From Salvia splendens (lineage: Eukaryota > Streptophyta > Magnoliopsida > Lamiales > Lamiaceae), in NCBI RefSeq assembly GCF_004379255.2, contig NC_056034.1, forward strand, positions 40,530,887 to 40,594,886: a stretch of DNA of 64,000 bases, given 5' to 3'. Both the position numbers and the translations under genes were made by a program. Below, piece by piece: positions 23,504 through 34,360 of the stretch; positions within the stretch are counted from its first letter, which is position 1, and each line of letters opens with the position of its first letter. The notes beneath the pieces were generated by a model. It was not told the origin of the DNA. It saw only the letters and a list, made by a program, of their open reading frames with translations, and ran no database searches.

Positions 23504-26196
23504 CTAAGAGCCCTGGGATGGGGAAAAATGAGTGTTTAGGTGATCAAGTTTGGAAATATTAGATTGAAAATCGTGTGATAAAAAATGTAGTGGAAAAGCA
23601 TACATACCCTTATAGCCAAAACCCACTGCCCTTGTATCCAATCTTGATGAGGTCTCAACTCAAAATGCTGAAACTCCATCATCTCATTTGTTGCATTGAA
23701 ATAGACTGAGTAGTTTCTGCTCAGAGAGGCTTTCTGGACTCGACCAACACGCCACCCATTGTTATGCCAAGCATCAACTCTGTCAAATGGCTTATAGGAG
23801 TCTCTTCTTTGGATGACCGAAGGGGAAGGCCTTATGCACGGGCCGAAAGCTTCTTGGTGCAGTTGTGTTCCGTATTCGTTAATTAAGGTTTGGTATTGAA
23901 CTAGATAGTTTCTTATGCCTAGTGATTTCAGAATAATAGCAGGGTACCAAATGCCCTCGTTTTTGTCGCCATCATCACCTTTTATCTCTACCTTCATCCC
24001 ATTCACAATGAATGGTTCTACTCCCATTCTGTTGTGCTCTCCAAAATTTATAACTTGTCTGTTGTTGACTCGCAACTCCGTTTTTTTCTGCATTCAAAGG
24101 ATCGTACATAAGAATATGGAAATGGAAATACAGAAAAAGTACTTCAAAATCATACCATCATTGCAGCAGTCCATTTGCCACCAATCCAATCTTGATGAGC
24201 CCTTAAATCAGAGTGATTAAAAAAGATTTCCTCGTTCGTTGTCCAGAAATACACACCATATCTTCGATCATCAAGAACTTTAGAGACGAGGCCAACCCAC
24301 CACCCATCATTATACCACGCGTCAACTTCTTCCAGCAACATGTAACAGTCAATCCTCATGATTTCAGGGGCGCAAGGCCTGATATATGAAGCAAGCGCCT
24401 CTTCTCGTAGCAGTGCAGATTCATCGTCTGTTTTCAATGTCTGGTACTCAACCAAAAATTCACCGGAGGTTAACGAGCAAACTATCTCAGCAGTGAACCA
24501 AGAGCCGTGATAGCCTTCTTCATCACTTCTCACCTCCACCATCATCCCCTCCCTGAAGATTGGCTCTGCAGTTCGCTTATTTTTTATCTTCAACTTCTTG
24601 TTGTTGGGCTTAACGATCAATTCAGTCTTCTCTACCTGCAACACTAATGATGATGAAGAAGAAAAACAAAACATTATCATCACCAGACTGCAAGAGAGCA
24701 AGATGTACTCACCTTAAGATCTGAAAACAATTTACCATCAATCCATTCTTGATGAGGCCTCAGTTTACGATGCTCCAATATCAGATCTTCATTTGTGCAC
24801 AAGTGAACCATGTACGAACCGCCATTCAGGACTTCAACAATGTAACCCTCCCACCAGCCACTCTTAGACCAAGCATCAACACGTTCCAGAGACTCAAAAG
24901 GCTTAACACGCCTGATAACAGGTGGGGTGCACCTGATGCAAGAAGCATGCACTTCTTCTCTCAAATATTCAGTTTGGTCACCAGTTCTTAACGTTCTATA
25001 CTCCACCAAGTACTTCTCATCTTCCAATGGTTTAACAATAACAGCAATGAACCAAGAACCTTCGAAGCCTTTCTCATACCTCTTGACCTCCACTAGCATC
25101 CCCTCACTGAATCTCATTTGCTGTGGTTTCTTCTTGCACTTAATCTTGAGCTTCAAACCATTTGATTTTGCCTGTGATTCAGATGACGACTTGCTCTGCA
25201 TACATACAACTTATAAAAATAAGCACTAACAGATAGCAATCAGCATCACAAGAAAAGTACATTTTCCTGTTAAACATCAGCAGCAGCTGTGATTGTGAAC
25301 CTTTGATGAAACCCAATTTTTAGATGATGAATAAATCTCCACCAGCTATGAATGATTAACCTAATCACAACTAATGCTTACAGTCTTACAGATTACTTCT
25401 GCATCTACTTAATAAAAACGAAATAATGCAGCAAAGGAACACGAAAATGGGGAAACCTGACTCAAGAATTCACGCGATAGTTTAACATCTAATGCTAACC
25501 TTTATTAAAGCTTACATCAATCCCTAGCAACCACAAATTCCTCTTTTTGCTTAAATTCAAACAATATGAAAAATTAAAATTGAAAAGGAACAAGCGAATT
25601 GCTAACATGTGCTATGCAAAATCAAGCAATAATCAGCCAGTTATATCCAATAAACACACAGACTATAAAAATTACGAAGTTCAAATAAATAAATAAATAA
25701 ATAAAACAAAAAAGACACACAATACCTTCACTTGCATAACTTGCTGAAGCAGCAATGGCGGATTCCACAAGCCATCACTCCAGTCCCTAACCGTTCTCAC
25801 CTCCCACTGCTCCACCGCAGAAGCGGAACCCCCTCGATCCGCGCCCTCAAACACCACCGAGTAGCGCGAATTTTCCAAAATCTCCGCGATTTCCCCTCTC
25901 CTCCACCCCTTTCTCTCTCCGCAAAACGCCTCCACACTTTCCCCAACCTTAAAGTACCTGTGGATCTCCACTGGCTGCGCCGGCCTGATCTCGGCGGCGG
26001 CGACGTATTCGCGCCGCAGCGGCGACGTCGGATCGTCGCTGTCCGTGCTCGTCTCGAACTTGACGTAGGCTCTGTCGCCGCTGAAGCGGATGAAGGTGGC
26101 GGGATGCCATGTGACGGCGTCGTTATCGCGCCGGACTTCGATTCTGTTACCTTTGACGACGAATTGCGAGGGTTTTTTAGGAGGTGGGTGCTGCAT
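23504..26196 (-). CDS. Agenet (plant Tudor-like) repeat protein, eight-module, DUF724-related
   Basis: Coding exons 26196-25726, 25195-24713, 24635-24156, 24087-23608 and a tiny last exon 23512-23504 (Gly-Ser-stop) give about 640 residues. Each of the four large exons is 157-161 codons, starts and ends in phase 0, and holds one pair of Agenet modules: a first with the pattern G-x-x-V-E-V-(charged)-W-x-x-A-x-I, a second with V-D-A-W-x-x-x-G-W-W-x-G, ending in a short R-x-H-Q-D/E-W-I motif. Agenet modules are Royal-family folds found in plant chromatin and RNA-related proteins; a nuclear role is likely but inferred. The C-terminal DUF724 domain is not seen. The last exon rests only on a good acceptor and immediate stop. 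The promoter is short: Harbinger DNA begins 166 bases upstream of the start. Confidence 0.85.
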
Positions 26197-26396
26197 AGTG
26201 CATGTGAGAGAGATGGAGACCTAGAGAGAGAAGGTTGATGACTGATTGGTTGGAAATGGCAATGGCGGGAGGAAAAAGACCTTTCTAGGCTTGCACTTCA
26301 AGTTTCAAATCTGCAATTTTGGTTTTTCGATAAATAAAGGTTGGGACGATGATGCTATTAAAGTCATCTGCAACGCTGTCTCTTATCGGTCTTTTA

Positions 26397-27556
26397 GAGC
26401 ATCCACAATAATGGCTTTCGCCCAGCAATAGCCCAACGACAAACTCCTCCTGCAACATCATCAGCACTAAATATCCTCCTGCCACATCATCAGGACAAGC
26501 AAATAGCTCAGCAATAGCCTAGCCACATCACTCCTAATTATATAAAACAAATAATTGACAATCACACAAAATACGGAAATAAATTTACGACATAGATACG
26601 CGAAAATTCAATAATATTATTTAAATTAAAAAAATATATTAAAAAATACATTAATTTTAAAAAAATACATTGAAAAAATACATTAATTTTAAAAAATTAC
26701 ATTATTAAAAAAAAAACGACCTCTGCCTCACTCCTCGTCTCCGTCGCCCCCGTCGCCACCGTCGCCGCCGGTACCCCCCGTGCCTCTCGGTCTTCAAATC
26801 GTCACGCATGCTCACGAGCAATGCGTGAAGAAAGCTCTTCTCCTCGGGGTCCTCTGCCGCCTTCCAATCGACTAAGATCTTGACCATCTGAGCACGCGTT
26901 TGTTGATGCGCGAAGAATTTGAGATCCTCTGTCGACTGGCCAAGGGGGATGCCGACTAGACCTCCTGGGACCCCCCCGGCACCCCTCGCCTCCCGTTGCG
27001 CCCGCCTTTGACCAACCGGGCGAGTTCGGCGAGCGAACGATGGAGGGGACGGGAGCTCCTGAGCACCCTCGGGGAGGTCGTGGGAACCACCGCTGCTGCC
27101 GCTGTAATCACTGGTATAGTTCAGTCGTTGCTTCTTCGGCCAGCCAGCGCCGACACCTGCCCGGAACTTCTCGGAGTCATTCAGCACCTCATAGCAGTTC
27201 CAGTAGGTGAACTCCTTATACAACCCGGGCTGGGGGAAGGCTTACTCCGAGAACGGGAGTTTACGAGAACACCGAAAAGATCAAACCCCAACTCCTCTAA
27301 GGAGAAAGTCTCATATATAGTGCGTATATATAGTGTTTAAAAAATAAATAAAAAAAAAAAAATTTCGCTCTCCGGTCCGAAACCTGCAATGGCGGCGAGC
27401 GGACCGCCGAGCGCATCGCCCAGCGCTCGCGAATCGGCGTGCACTCGCCGATTTTTTTGCCAAAATGACGCTCGCCGGTTACAATGGTTCGGCGAGCGAA
27501 CCGGCGAGCGCCGGAGATCGGTAAGCCGGTCCGCTCGCGCGCCATTGTGGATGCTC
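26397..27556. mobile_element. Harbinger element nested 35 bp inside another Harbinger
   Basis: A 1160-bp element has termini gagcatccacaataatgg and ccattgtggatgctc and a perfect TTA duplication (26394-26396 and 27557-27559). Removing it restores the continuous left end of the host element, as comparison with 16553 onward shows. It carries the 3' half of a Myb-like second protein on the minus strand and no transposase. Confidence 0.9.
26705..27223 (-). pseudogene. partial Harbinger Myb-like protein (NAM-associated C-terminal region)
   Basis: A leftward frame of 172 codons. It has features of the C-terminal part of the second Harbinger protein, often misannotated in plants as glutathione S-transferase T3-like: YKEFTYWNCYEVLNDSEKFRA, then a Ser-rich linker and a C-terminal helix (ARRTRPVGQRRAQREA onward, charged). 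The N-terminal SANT-like domain is absent, so it is a 5'-truncated remnant. In complete elements this protein binds terminal DNA and brings in the transposase. Confidence 0.65.
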
Positions 27557-27956
27557 TTAACCGTCTCATCTCTTAACCATTCATGGGCCCACTGTACTTT
27601 TCACTCCATCTCTTAACTAAGAGACAGAACCTGCAACCCTTCATCTCTTATCCGACTCTTAATCATCTCATCCCTTACTATTCATTCAATTCATTTTTTA
27701 TTTTTATTTTCAACAAATTCAATTAATAAAAACACACTTCATTAAATAAAATAAAATTACAACTTAAAATCCTAAAAAAATACATAATTAAATTCGTGGC
27801 AAAATAAATAAAAAACATAATTTAAAATACAATTTTATAGAAATTATAAAAACTACTCCGCCGGTGAATCATTTCCCGAGGGAGACGGTGGAGGCGGAAT
27901 ACCAAGTTGTCCCGCCAGATACACAATGCCGGCATGATGGGCTTGAAATTGGGCAG

Positions 27957-28955
27957 ACGTCATGCGGGATGTGTCTGCCATCGTGGTGGTGAAGTACATG
28001 GACATTAAGGAGGAGGGCAGCCCTTGGGAGCCCGCCTGGCTTGATTCGCCTCGGCCCCTCCTCCCTCTAGCCGCCTTCGCCGCCTTGGTCCCTTGCGACT
28101 GACGGTCCCCACGGGAGGACCCCCTACATCGTACGTCGTGCCCTCAACCTCCTGCGAGGCAACCTCTTGTGCGGCGCTGCCCGAACCGCCCCCACTAGAC
28201 GAGTATTGGCCGCCCGCCGTGTGCTTCGTGCGCTTCAAGGTCGAGCCCGAGCTGGACCGGACACCGGTGGCCCACCTTTCCTCGTCTTTGACGGCCTCCC
28301 AAACATCGACATGTCTGAATTCTTTGCCGGTGTCGTTGAAATAGACTCGCAAAGCCGATCTCAGAATGTCGGCTCCCGTGGCTCCGCTTTGGTAATGAGC
28401 CGCTTCGTTCTTGTAGATGCCGCAGAATTTTTTGACCTCTCTGTCGACTCGGTCAAAGTGAGCGCGTAGCATCTTCAATGTGCGGCGGCGGGACCCCTTC
28501 GGCTTAATCTCGTTGTAGGCCTCGGTGACCTTTTCCTAGAAGCACTTCCGGGTTTGTTGATTCCCGACGAAGGGATCGTACGAGACGCTGATCCAGGCGT
28601 TGTACACAGTCATCGTGTCCTTGAGGCTGTACGGATGCCGGCTTACATCCTCCTCATCCTCGGTCGCCTCCGCCTCTTCATCCTCAACGTCGAATGCCCT
28701 GGAGCTTCCACCGCCTCGTCCTCCTTCCGGAGTGGGTTCATCCGGATAATCCTCTCGAATTTAGGATAATCCTTGCGAATACCTCGGGGCGGAGGGACGA
28801 GCGTATGCATCAACATCAAAATGGGGTGGTTGGTACCCTGCCGGCATCGACGAACCGGAACCGGAACCACCCAAGACATTGTACATGCCCTCCCAGTCGC
28901 CAAACGCGTTGATGTCAAACCCGCCGGAGCCGCCCTCATTTCCGTCGCTGGACAT
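27957..28955 (-). pseudogene. Harbinger Myb-like protein, broken
   Basis: Leftward coding pieces run from about 28955 (a Gly/Asp-rich start, MSSDGNEGGSGGFDIN) through 28478-28005 (LRAHFDRVDREVKKFCGIY, then DVWEAVKDEERW and a Ser/Gly linker). These are the expected order of the N-terminal linker, SANT-like region and NAM-associated helix of the second Harbinger protein. At least one in-frame stop lies near 28535 and the pieces are in more than one frame. It is a decayed partner of the transposase at 16880-18067. Confidence 0.65.
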
Positions 28956-29628
28956 TTTGTGATGAAAATTGGAGAGGTTAGATGAAAATTGAAGAGGAAA
29001 TGCAGATGATTTGGAAAGAATAGATGTGTGTTTGTGTGTGTAATGAGGATGAAATAAGAGTATTTATATAGTAAAAAAAAAGAAAAAACGGTCGAAAAAA
29101 CGGTAATATTACCGTTTTCATTTTTTTAAATTTTTTGTATTATTAAATTCAAATTTTTTTAAAAAAATGATTTATTGCGTTAGCGTGACGAAGCCCACTC
29201 GCGGGCCGGCGAGTGGGCGTCACGCGTGGCGCCAGCTCGCGGCACGTGGCGCAAGCGCGTGGCGAGACAACCCGCGAGACGTCTCGGCGAGACCGGGACG
29301 AGACGGGGCGCTGCAACACTTCTCGCAACCGTCTCGTCTCGGCGGGACGAGATACGAGCCACCCGCGGGACGCGTTGCGGGTGACCTAATTTGACAATTA
29401 AATGACAAACTAAAACCAGCCAAAATACGAAACCTGATTAGGTTTTGTAGAGAAATTTGTTTTATAATTTCTTTTTCGATTTGATTATTTTGGATTTTGA
29501 GGTGTCATTTCCTATATCAAGTAATAATAGATTATAGATATATGTTCTTTATCTAGTACCACAATCTTTGCCTTATGATCTTAAAAAATCATTGAACGAT
29601 GAATTAAAATGGGTGATTATAGAAGTTA

Positions 29629-30860
29629 GAGTGAACTACGCAAATGGTTCCTGAACTATGCGTTTTGCACGCCAATGGTCTCTGAACTTTAAAAATATCG
29701 TAGATAGTCCATGAACTAAGAGATAATCACATTTTCAATATTTTTTCACTTTTCTTCTAATTTTATACCAAAAATACCCCCAAAAGCTTGGAGGGTATTT
29801 TTATCCATAAATCATGAATATCAAAGCTTGGAGGGTATTTTTGCTTTTAAATTAAGATAATCATAAAAAATTTGTTTATCCTCTAATGACTCAAATTCTC
29901 GATTTGAATGCCAGGAATGCTTTTTTGCTTAGGCTAATTTTATCTGTTCAAGCCAAGAATGCTCTAGCTTTGTTAAGTAATTGATTATATTGTGTAATTT
30001 ACTTATTCAATACTACTTTATTTGGTACTAGTATAAAATACACCGCCTTTATGAAATATATTCTACGGACTTACCACCTCCCATGATAACCATATGATTT
30101 TATTCTACGTTTTTATAATTTGATTTAATTTTGCATGAAACTCTTTCTCTCTTTATATGTATTTGATGCAAAATAATGAATTCTATAGGTATCACAAATA
30201 CTTTTATATATTCAACAAATATTAAATATATTTATATGTCAATGTATAGCTATTCAGAATTTTTTTACACCAAAAATATGCATGAAATTTTCGTCGTTTT
30301 AGAAATATTATATCGTGTTTCTTATAATTATTGAATTATTATAAAAAAGTTATACTAATAGTTAGCGAATTAAGTTACGTACTAATAATTGTTTTAGATA
30401 ACTCCGAGCTGAATGCTCGATAATTACCAGCCATAAACAAATTCTTAAGCAGTCATCTAATTTAAAGCGTTGTATATGCCTTCTAGAATTTTTTAAGCAA
30501 GCAAGGAATTCTAGACGGAGGTATTAATTCATTATTGTTATTCTCAATCCAAGCAAGGAATTCTTCCACATTAAAAATATAAAATTTTATTAATATTTAA
30601 ATAAATTTAAATTTAAAATTTTATTAATATTTAATTTTTATTCCACAAGAAAATCATTCAAAAATTTGATAATCATGATTTATGGATAAAAATACCCTCC
30701 AAACTTTTGGGGTATTTTGATATAAAATTAGAAGAAAAGTGAAAAAATATAAAAAATGTGATTATCCCTTAGTTCAGGGACTATCTACAATATTTTTAAA
30801 GTTCAGGGACCATTGACGTGCAAAAAAACATAATTCAGGGACCATTTGCGTAGTTCACTC
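29629..30860. mobile_element. Mutator-like non-autonomous element with about 200-bp inverted repeats
   Basis: Both ends start gagtgaactacgcaaatggt and match inward for roughly 200 bp, from 29629 to about 29825 and from about 30665 to 30860. A 9-bp duplication with one mismatch flanks it: tagaagtta (29620-29628) and tagaattta (30861-30869). The interior is AT-rich and non-coding. Transcription through it would give a long hairpin RNA. Confidence 0.85.
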
Positions 30861-30869
30861 TAGAATTTA

Positions 30870-31821
30870 ATGTATAATTCCAATATTGCTTGACATGCAA
30901 GCTTGATATTTCTTTAATGCTCATATAAAGACTACTATAGTACTATTGCCAATGATTGATAATTTTATTATTCTATACGTACCCATGTCGGTATGTTTAA
31001 ATTCCATATTAGATCTCAAGAGAATTATTGGCTTTGAAGACTTAACTTGATGAGATCACATTTTGAGGGGAAAAGTTTACTTCTTTATAAATACTAGTAC
31101 TACTATATAGTGCTTCGTTATTCAAAGTCCAAATTTTGTAAACAAAAAAAAAAGGAATGGAGTAAAACAAAATTTTCCCCTAAACGTCAGTTATTGCAAT
31201 CGGCAAACAGAATCCACCTCTCTGTGCCAAGACCAGCCCCCTAAACCTCTACCCATGTACATTTTGCATTTTCCCCTATTTAATTTGTTTATGTCGATAT
31301 TTTTATCTAGCTACGTTTCAATTTTCACAATAATGTGTTTGTAATGAATTCATTACATTACATTATTAGTATGTAATGGAGCGATGAGAGATCATGTATA
31401 TTATTAATCTCCTCGCACATTGATTATTAAATATTGTTAACATTTCTTAACAGTTGGAGTATACATTTTTATTTCTTCATTCTTGCCCATCTGTTTATGT
31501 CTATCGAACTAGTTCGCGTGGTTAATCTGTTTCATGCTTATGTGCAGCGTGAGTTCTTTTATACATGCTCGGTTTGCAAGATTATATCTCACGATTAAAT
31601 AAGTATTGTGTTTGATTTATGAGATTGAATCTCACAACTCAATCTTTGTTGGATAATCATGTGATAATTAGTAATAGTCACATCTATCCAACTAAAATAA
31701 CTTCACAGCTCAATTATAGACTATATTTTATGATTATTTTATCTAACAAATCGAAAACCAACATAGTATATCTAGTTTTAGAAGTGAATACATGTAATCA
31801 ATTCAAACAATAACATTGAAC
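30870..31821. other. AT-rich intergenic DNA
   Basis: I see no gene or complete element here. Confidence 0.5.
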
Positions 31822-31824
31822 TTA

Positions 31825-32465
31825 GGGCATCATTAACCCCGGCCCGATTTCCGTCCCCAAGTCCTCTTCACGTCATCATTCCCCTAAATTTGAGTCTCAG
31901 GCCTCAACTGCTCTAACCCTTCAGGCCACAACCTGGGCCGCAACTAATAATTGACACTATTCACAAATTCAACCTATTTTACTCGTAAATGCATTACGTT
32001 GAACAATTCAAACCGGGAAAATAAATTGTTCATTCGAAAAAAGAAATTACAAATCCTAGAAAAAAAATACAAATGCAAAAAAACTAAAAATTATAACAAA
32101 AAAATGCAAAAAATGCAAAAAAACTAAAAATTATAACATAAAAAATGCAAGAAAACTAAAAATTATAACATAAAAAAAATGCAAAAAATGCAAAAAATGC
32201 AAAAATTAGAAAATTGGATCTGCCGCCCCTCTTCTTCATCTTCCTCCCTCTTCTTCCTCTCCCCCTCCCTCTTCTTCCTCTTCCTCCCTCTTCTTCCTCT
32301 TCCAATTTTTGGCAAAATTTGCAGCTCCGTCACGGCCCCAAACCATCCAACGCGAGCCCGGGCCGGACCTCGGGACCGGCCCAGGCCGCAAATCCTCCCC
32401 CTCCAACGTGCGTCTCGGGCCGGGACTCGCGATTTGCGGCCCGGCCCCTTGCGTTAATGATGCTC
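31825..32465. mobile_element. Harbinger-type MITE (gggcatcattaac family)
   Basis: A 641-bp element has ends gggcatcattaac and gttaatgatgctc and a perfect TTA duplication (31822-31824 and 32466-32468). Inside are tandem repeats of a gcaaaaaaactaaaaattataac-type unit (about 32070-32205), a CTT-rich tract (about 32228-32305) and a GC-rich right part. There is no coding capacity. Confidence 0.85.
32070..32205. repeat. short tandem repeat inside a Harbinger MITE
   Basis: Three to four imperfect copies of a 20-40-base A-rich unit containing aactaaaaattataaca and atgcaaaa. It lies wholly inside the 31825-32465 element. Confidence 0.7.
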
Positions 32466-32468
32466 TTA

Positions 32469-33078
32469 GCTATGTATATGAATCTACAAATTAAAAAGAC
32501 AAACCACCTATTCAATTATGAGTACCTTCTTTTTTAGCAACATCTAATTTATCACCTCTTTTCTCATATATTTACAATGATGTCATATCGTATTCTCTTG
32601 AATACATGATGTGATACCGTACAACATGTATTAAAAATTTGACAAATAACGCGGAGTTTGCTTGTTGATTAAGAAAAGCTTGCACTTAAATAAACAATAA
32701 ATGGGTCAAATTGAAAAAATAAGGGTAGGTGTGATGTGAGTGACTAAATATCCTAGAATAGAGAGTATGTCATTTGCGATGTACAAATAACAATATCAAA
32801 AGTACGTGCAAAGTGTCCTCGATGTAACGTCGCATGACGAAATATCCTAGTAATCTTTTCAAAAATGAAATCCTAATATGCTTGGCAATAAAGTCCGGGC
32901 CAGGAATTCAATATAAGTGGCGCAAAAATATATGGAGTAAAAAAATATTTTAAGAATTTGAAGAGGGCATACATAAAGGTGTTCTAAAAAAAGTTCATAA
33001 AATAATAATCAAAATAGAATAAATGATTTTTTTGAGACGGGGCATTTGCTCCTTGTGGAGCTCATGTAGCTCTGACCA
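32469..33078. other. AT-rich intergenic DNA
   Basis: No gene seen. The right end abuts the stop of the DOMON/cytochrome b561 pseudogene. Confidence 0.5.
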
Positions 33079-33966
33079 TTACGTGGTGAGGTAGTTTAAC
33101 AACCATCTCCTCTTGATCACAACATACAATGTAATTGATTCCAATACAACAGCACAAGCACCCAAGAATACCAACACCCCAATATATGCATTTTTCCATT
33201 TTTTCGCAGGCTCGAGAATGTCAAATCCTTCGAAAACATTAATGATGCTAAGGATGATCACCGCGTATCCCACGCTTTGGTGGTATACATTCCAGTAAAA
33301 TCGGTATTTGTGGTCGGGCTTTGGCTTCACAAGAAACACCAAAACCTACACAAAATATTGTAACTTGCAAGTATCTAGTAAGAAAATGACTAAATTTACT
33401 CTTCTCTATTTTATACTCCATACCTGAAGTGTTCCAAGGACAAAAAGGACAAACAGTCTTCTCTCGACTCCGGGGGAGTCACTTCCGAGTTTGATTCCGG
33501 TGGCCCACCCGGCCACGCCGACTATGTATGCTGACATCTGGCAGCTGAAGTGGATGTAGAACCACAGCGTATTGGCTGATCTCAGCACCTTTAAATATTA
33601 AGCAGCCATTGCTCCCATTGGCATCAAAACACCGCAACTCACAACATTCAACGCCCCCATGAACCTGCAAAACACATAGTCATTCTTCCTACCAAATGCG
33701 TGTGTGTGTACGGATCCTCCACCGCCCGAGGCTGTGGTGGCGAAATCAATGTTCCCTACGGACCGGACCTAACGTTGTCTCCGCTGAGGGGAAATATGCT
33801 GGTGAGGCGCGTTGCCGGAGACCCGGGAAGACTGTTGCAGTTTCTGTAGCGTCTGCTGTTGGAGAATGCGAATGTGGAGCAGTTATGAGAGCGTTGGATG
33901 CAGCGGCCAAAATGAAGAGGAAGACAGAGAAGAGGAAAGTTTTTTGGGGAGGACAACTGGCCATTA
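33079..33966 (-). pseudogene. DOMON/cytochrome b561 protein (AIR12-like), inactivated
   Basis: Three exons can be followed on the minus strand: about 33966-33693, 33664-33424 and 33345-33079. The first encodes a clear signal peptide (MASCPPQKTFLFSVFLFILA) and then remnants of the DOMON domain in shifting frames (NCSTFAFSNSRRYRNCNSLP in one frame, LSGDNVRS later). Most of the DOMON core, more than 100 residues, is deleted. The second and third exons encode the b561 membrane region (WFYIHFSCQMSAYIVGVAGW; YRFYWNVYHQSVGYAVIILS) with helix-bounding His residues. Codon GCT is followed by TAA just before YLKV, where the family has Arg. Intact relatives are plasma-membrane ascorbate-reducible electron carriers. 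Deletion, frameshift and stop together make this a pseudogene. Confidence 0.85.
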
Positions 33967-34360
33967 TGAATTAAGATGATGATGTTCAACTCCCCTTCTC
34001 TCTTTCTATATACTCCATGTGATTAGAACTTAGAACTTAGAAGAGTGATGGTAATTTTATACAAGGAATCTGAATGTGAGAAAAGAAGGGGGAAGGGAAG
34101 ACCTTGGATTGTCTTGAGTTTTGACTGTTTGAATAATAAAAAGTCATTTTAGTAAATAAAAATTTGTTAAATAGGTATCTAACATGTTTTTAAATGCGTT
34201 TAAAAGTTAAGTGCTGGAAATAAGGGCGGAGTTGGCAAAATGTAGTTGACGGAGATTCCTAGGCTTCTAAAACCAGAAATCCCCCATCCTCTCTCTCCCT
34301 CTTTCTCACTTGTAGTTGGAGGGACACACACACTTACTCACCCACTCACCTCCATCAACA

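Larger units (their letters stand above)
26362..29386. mobile_element. PIF/Harbinger element with Myb-like ORF2, interrupted by a second Harbinger
   Basis: The termini agtcatctgcaacgc and gcgttgcgggtgacc are flanked by TAA (26359-26361 and 29387-29389). The subterminal DNA on both sides closely matches the element at 16553-18530. Inside lie a second Harbinger (26397-27556) and a minus-strand Myb-like protein gene. I find no DDE transposase, so it would depend on another copy. It ends 166 bases upstream of the Agenet gene start. Confidence 0.9.
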
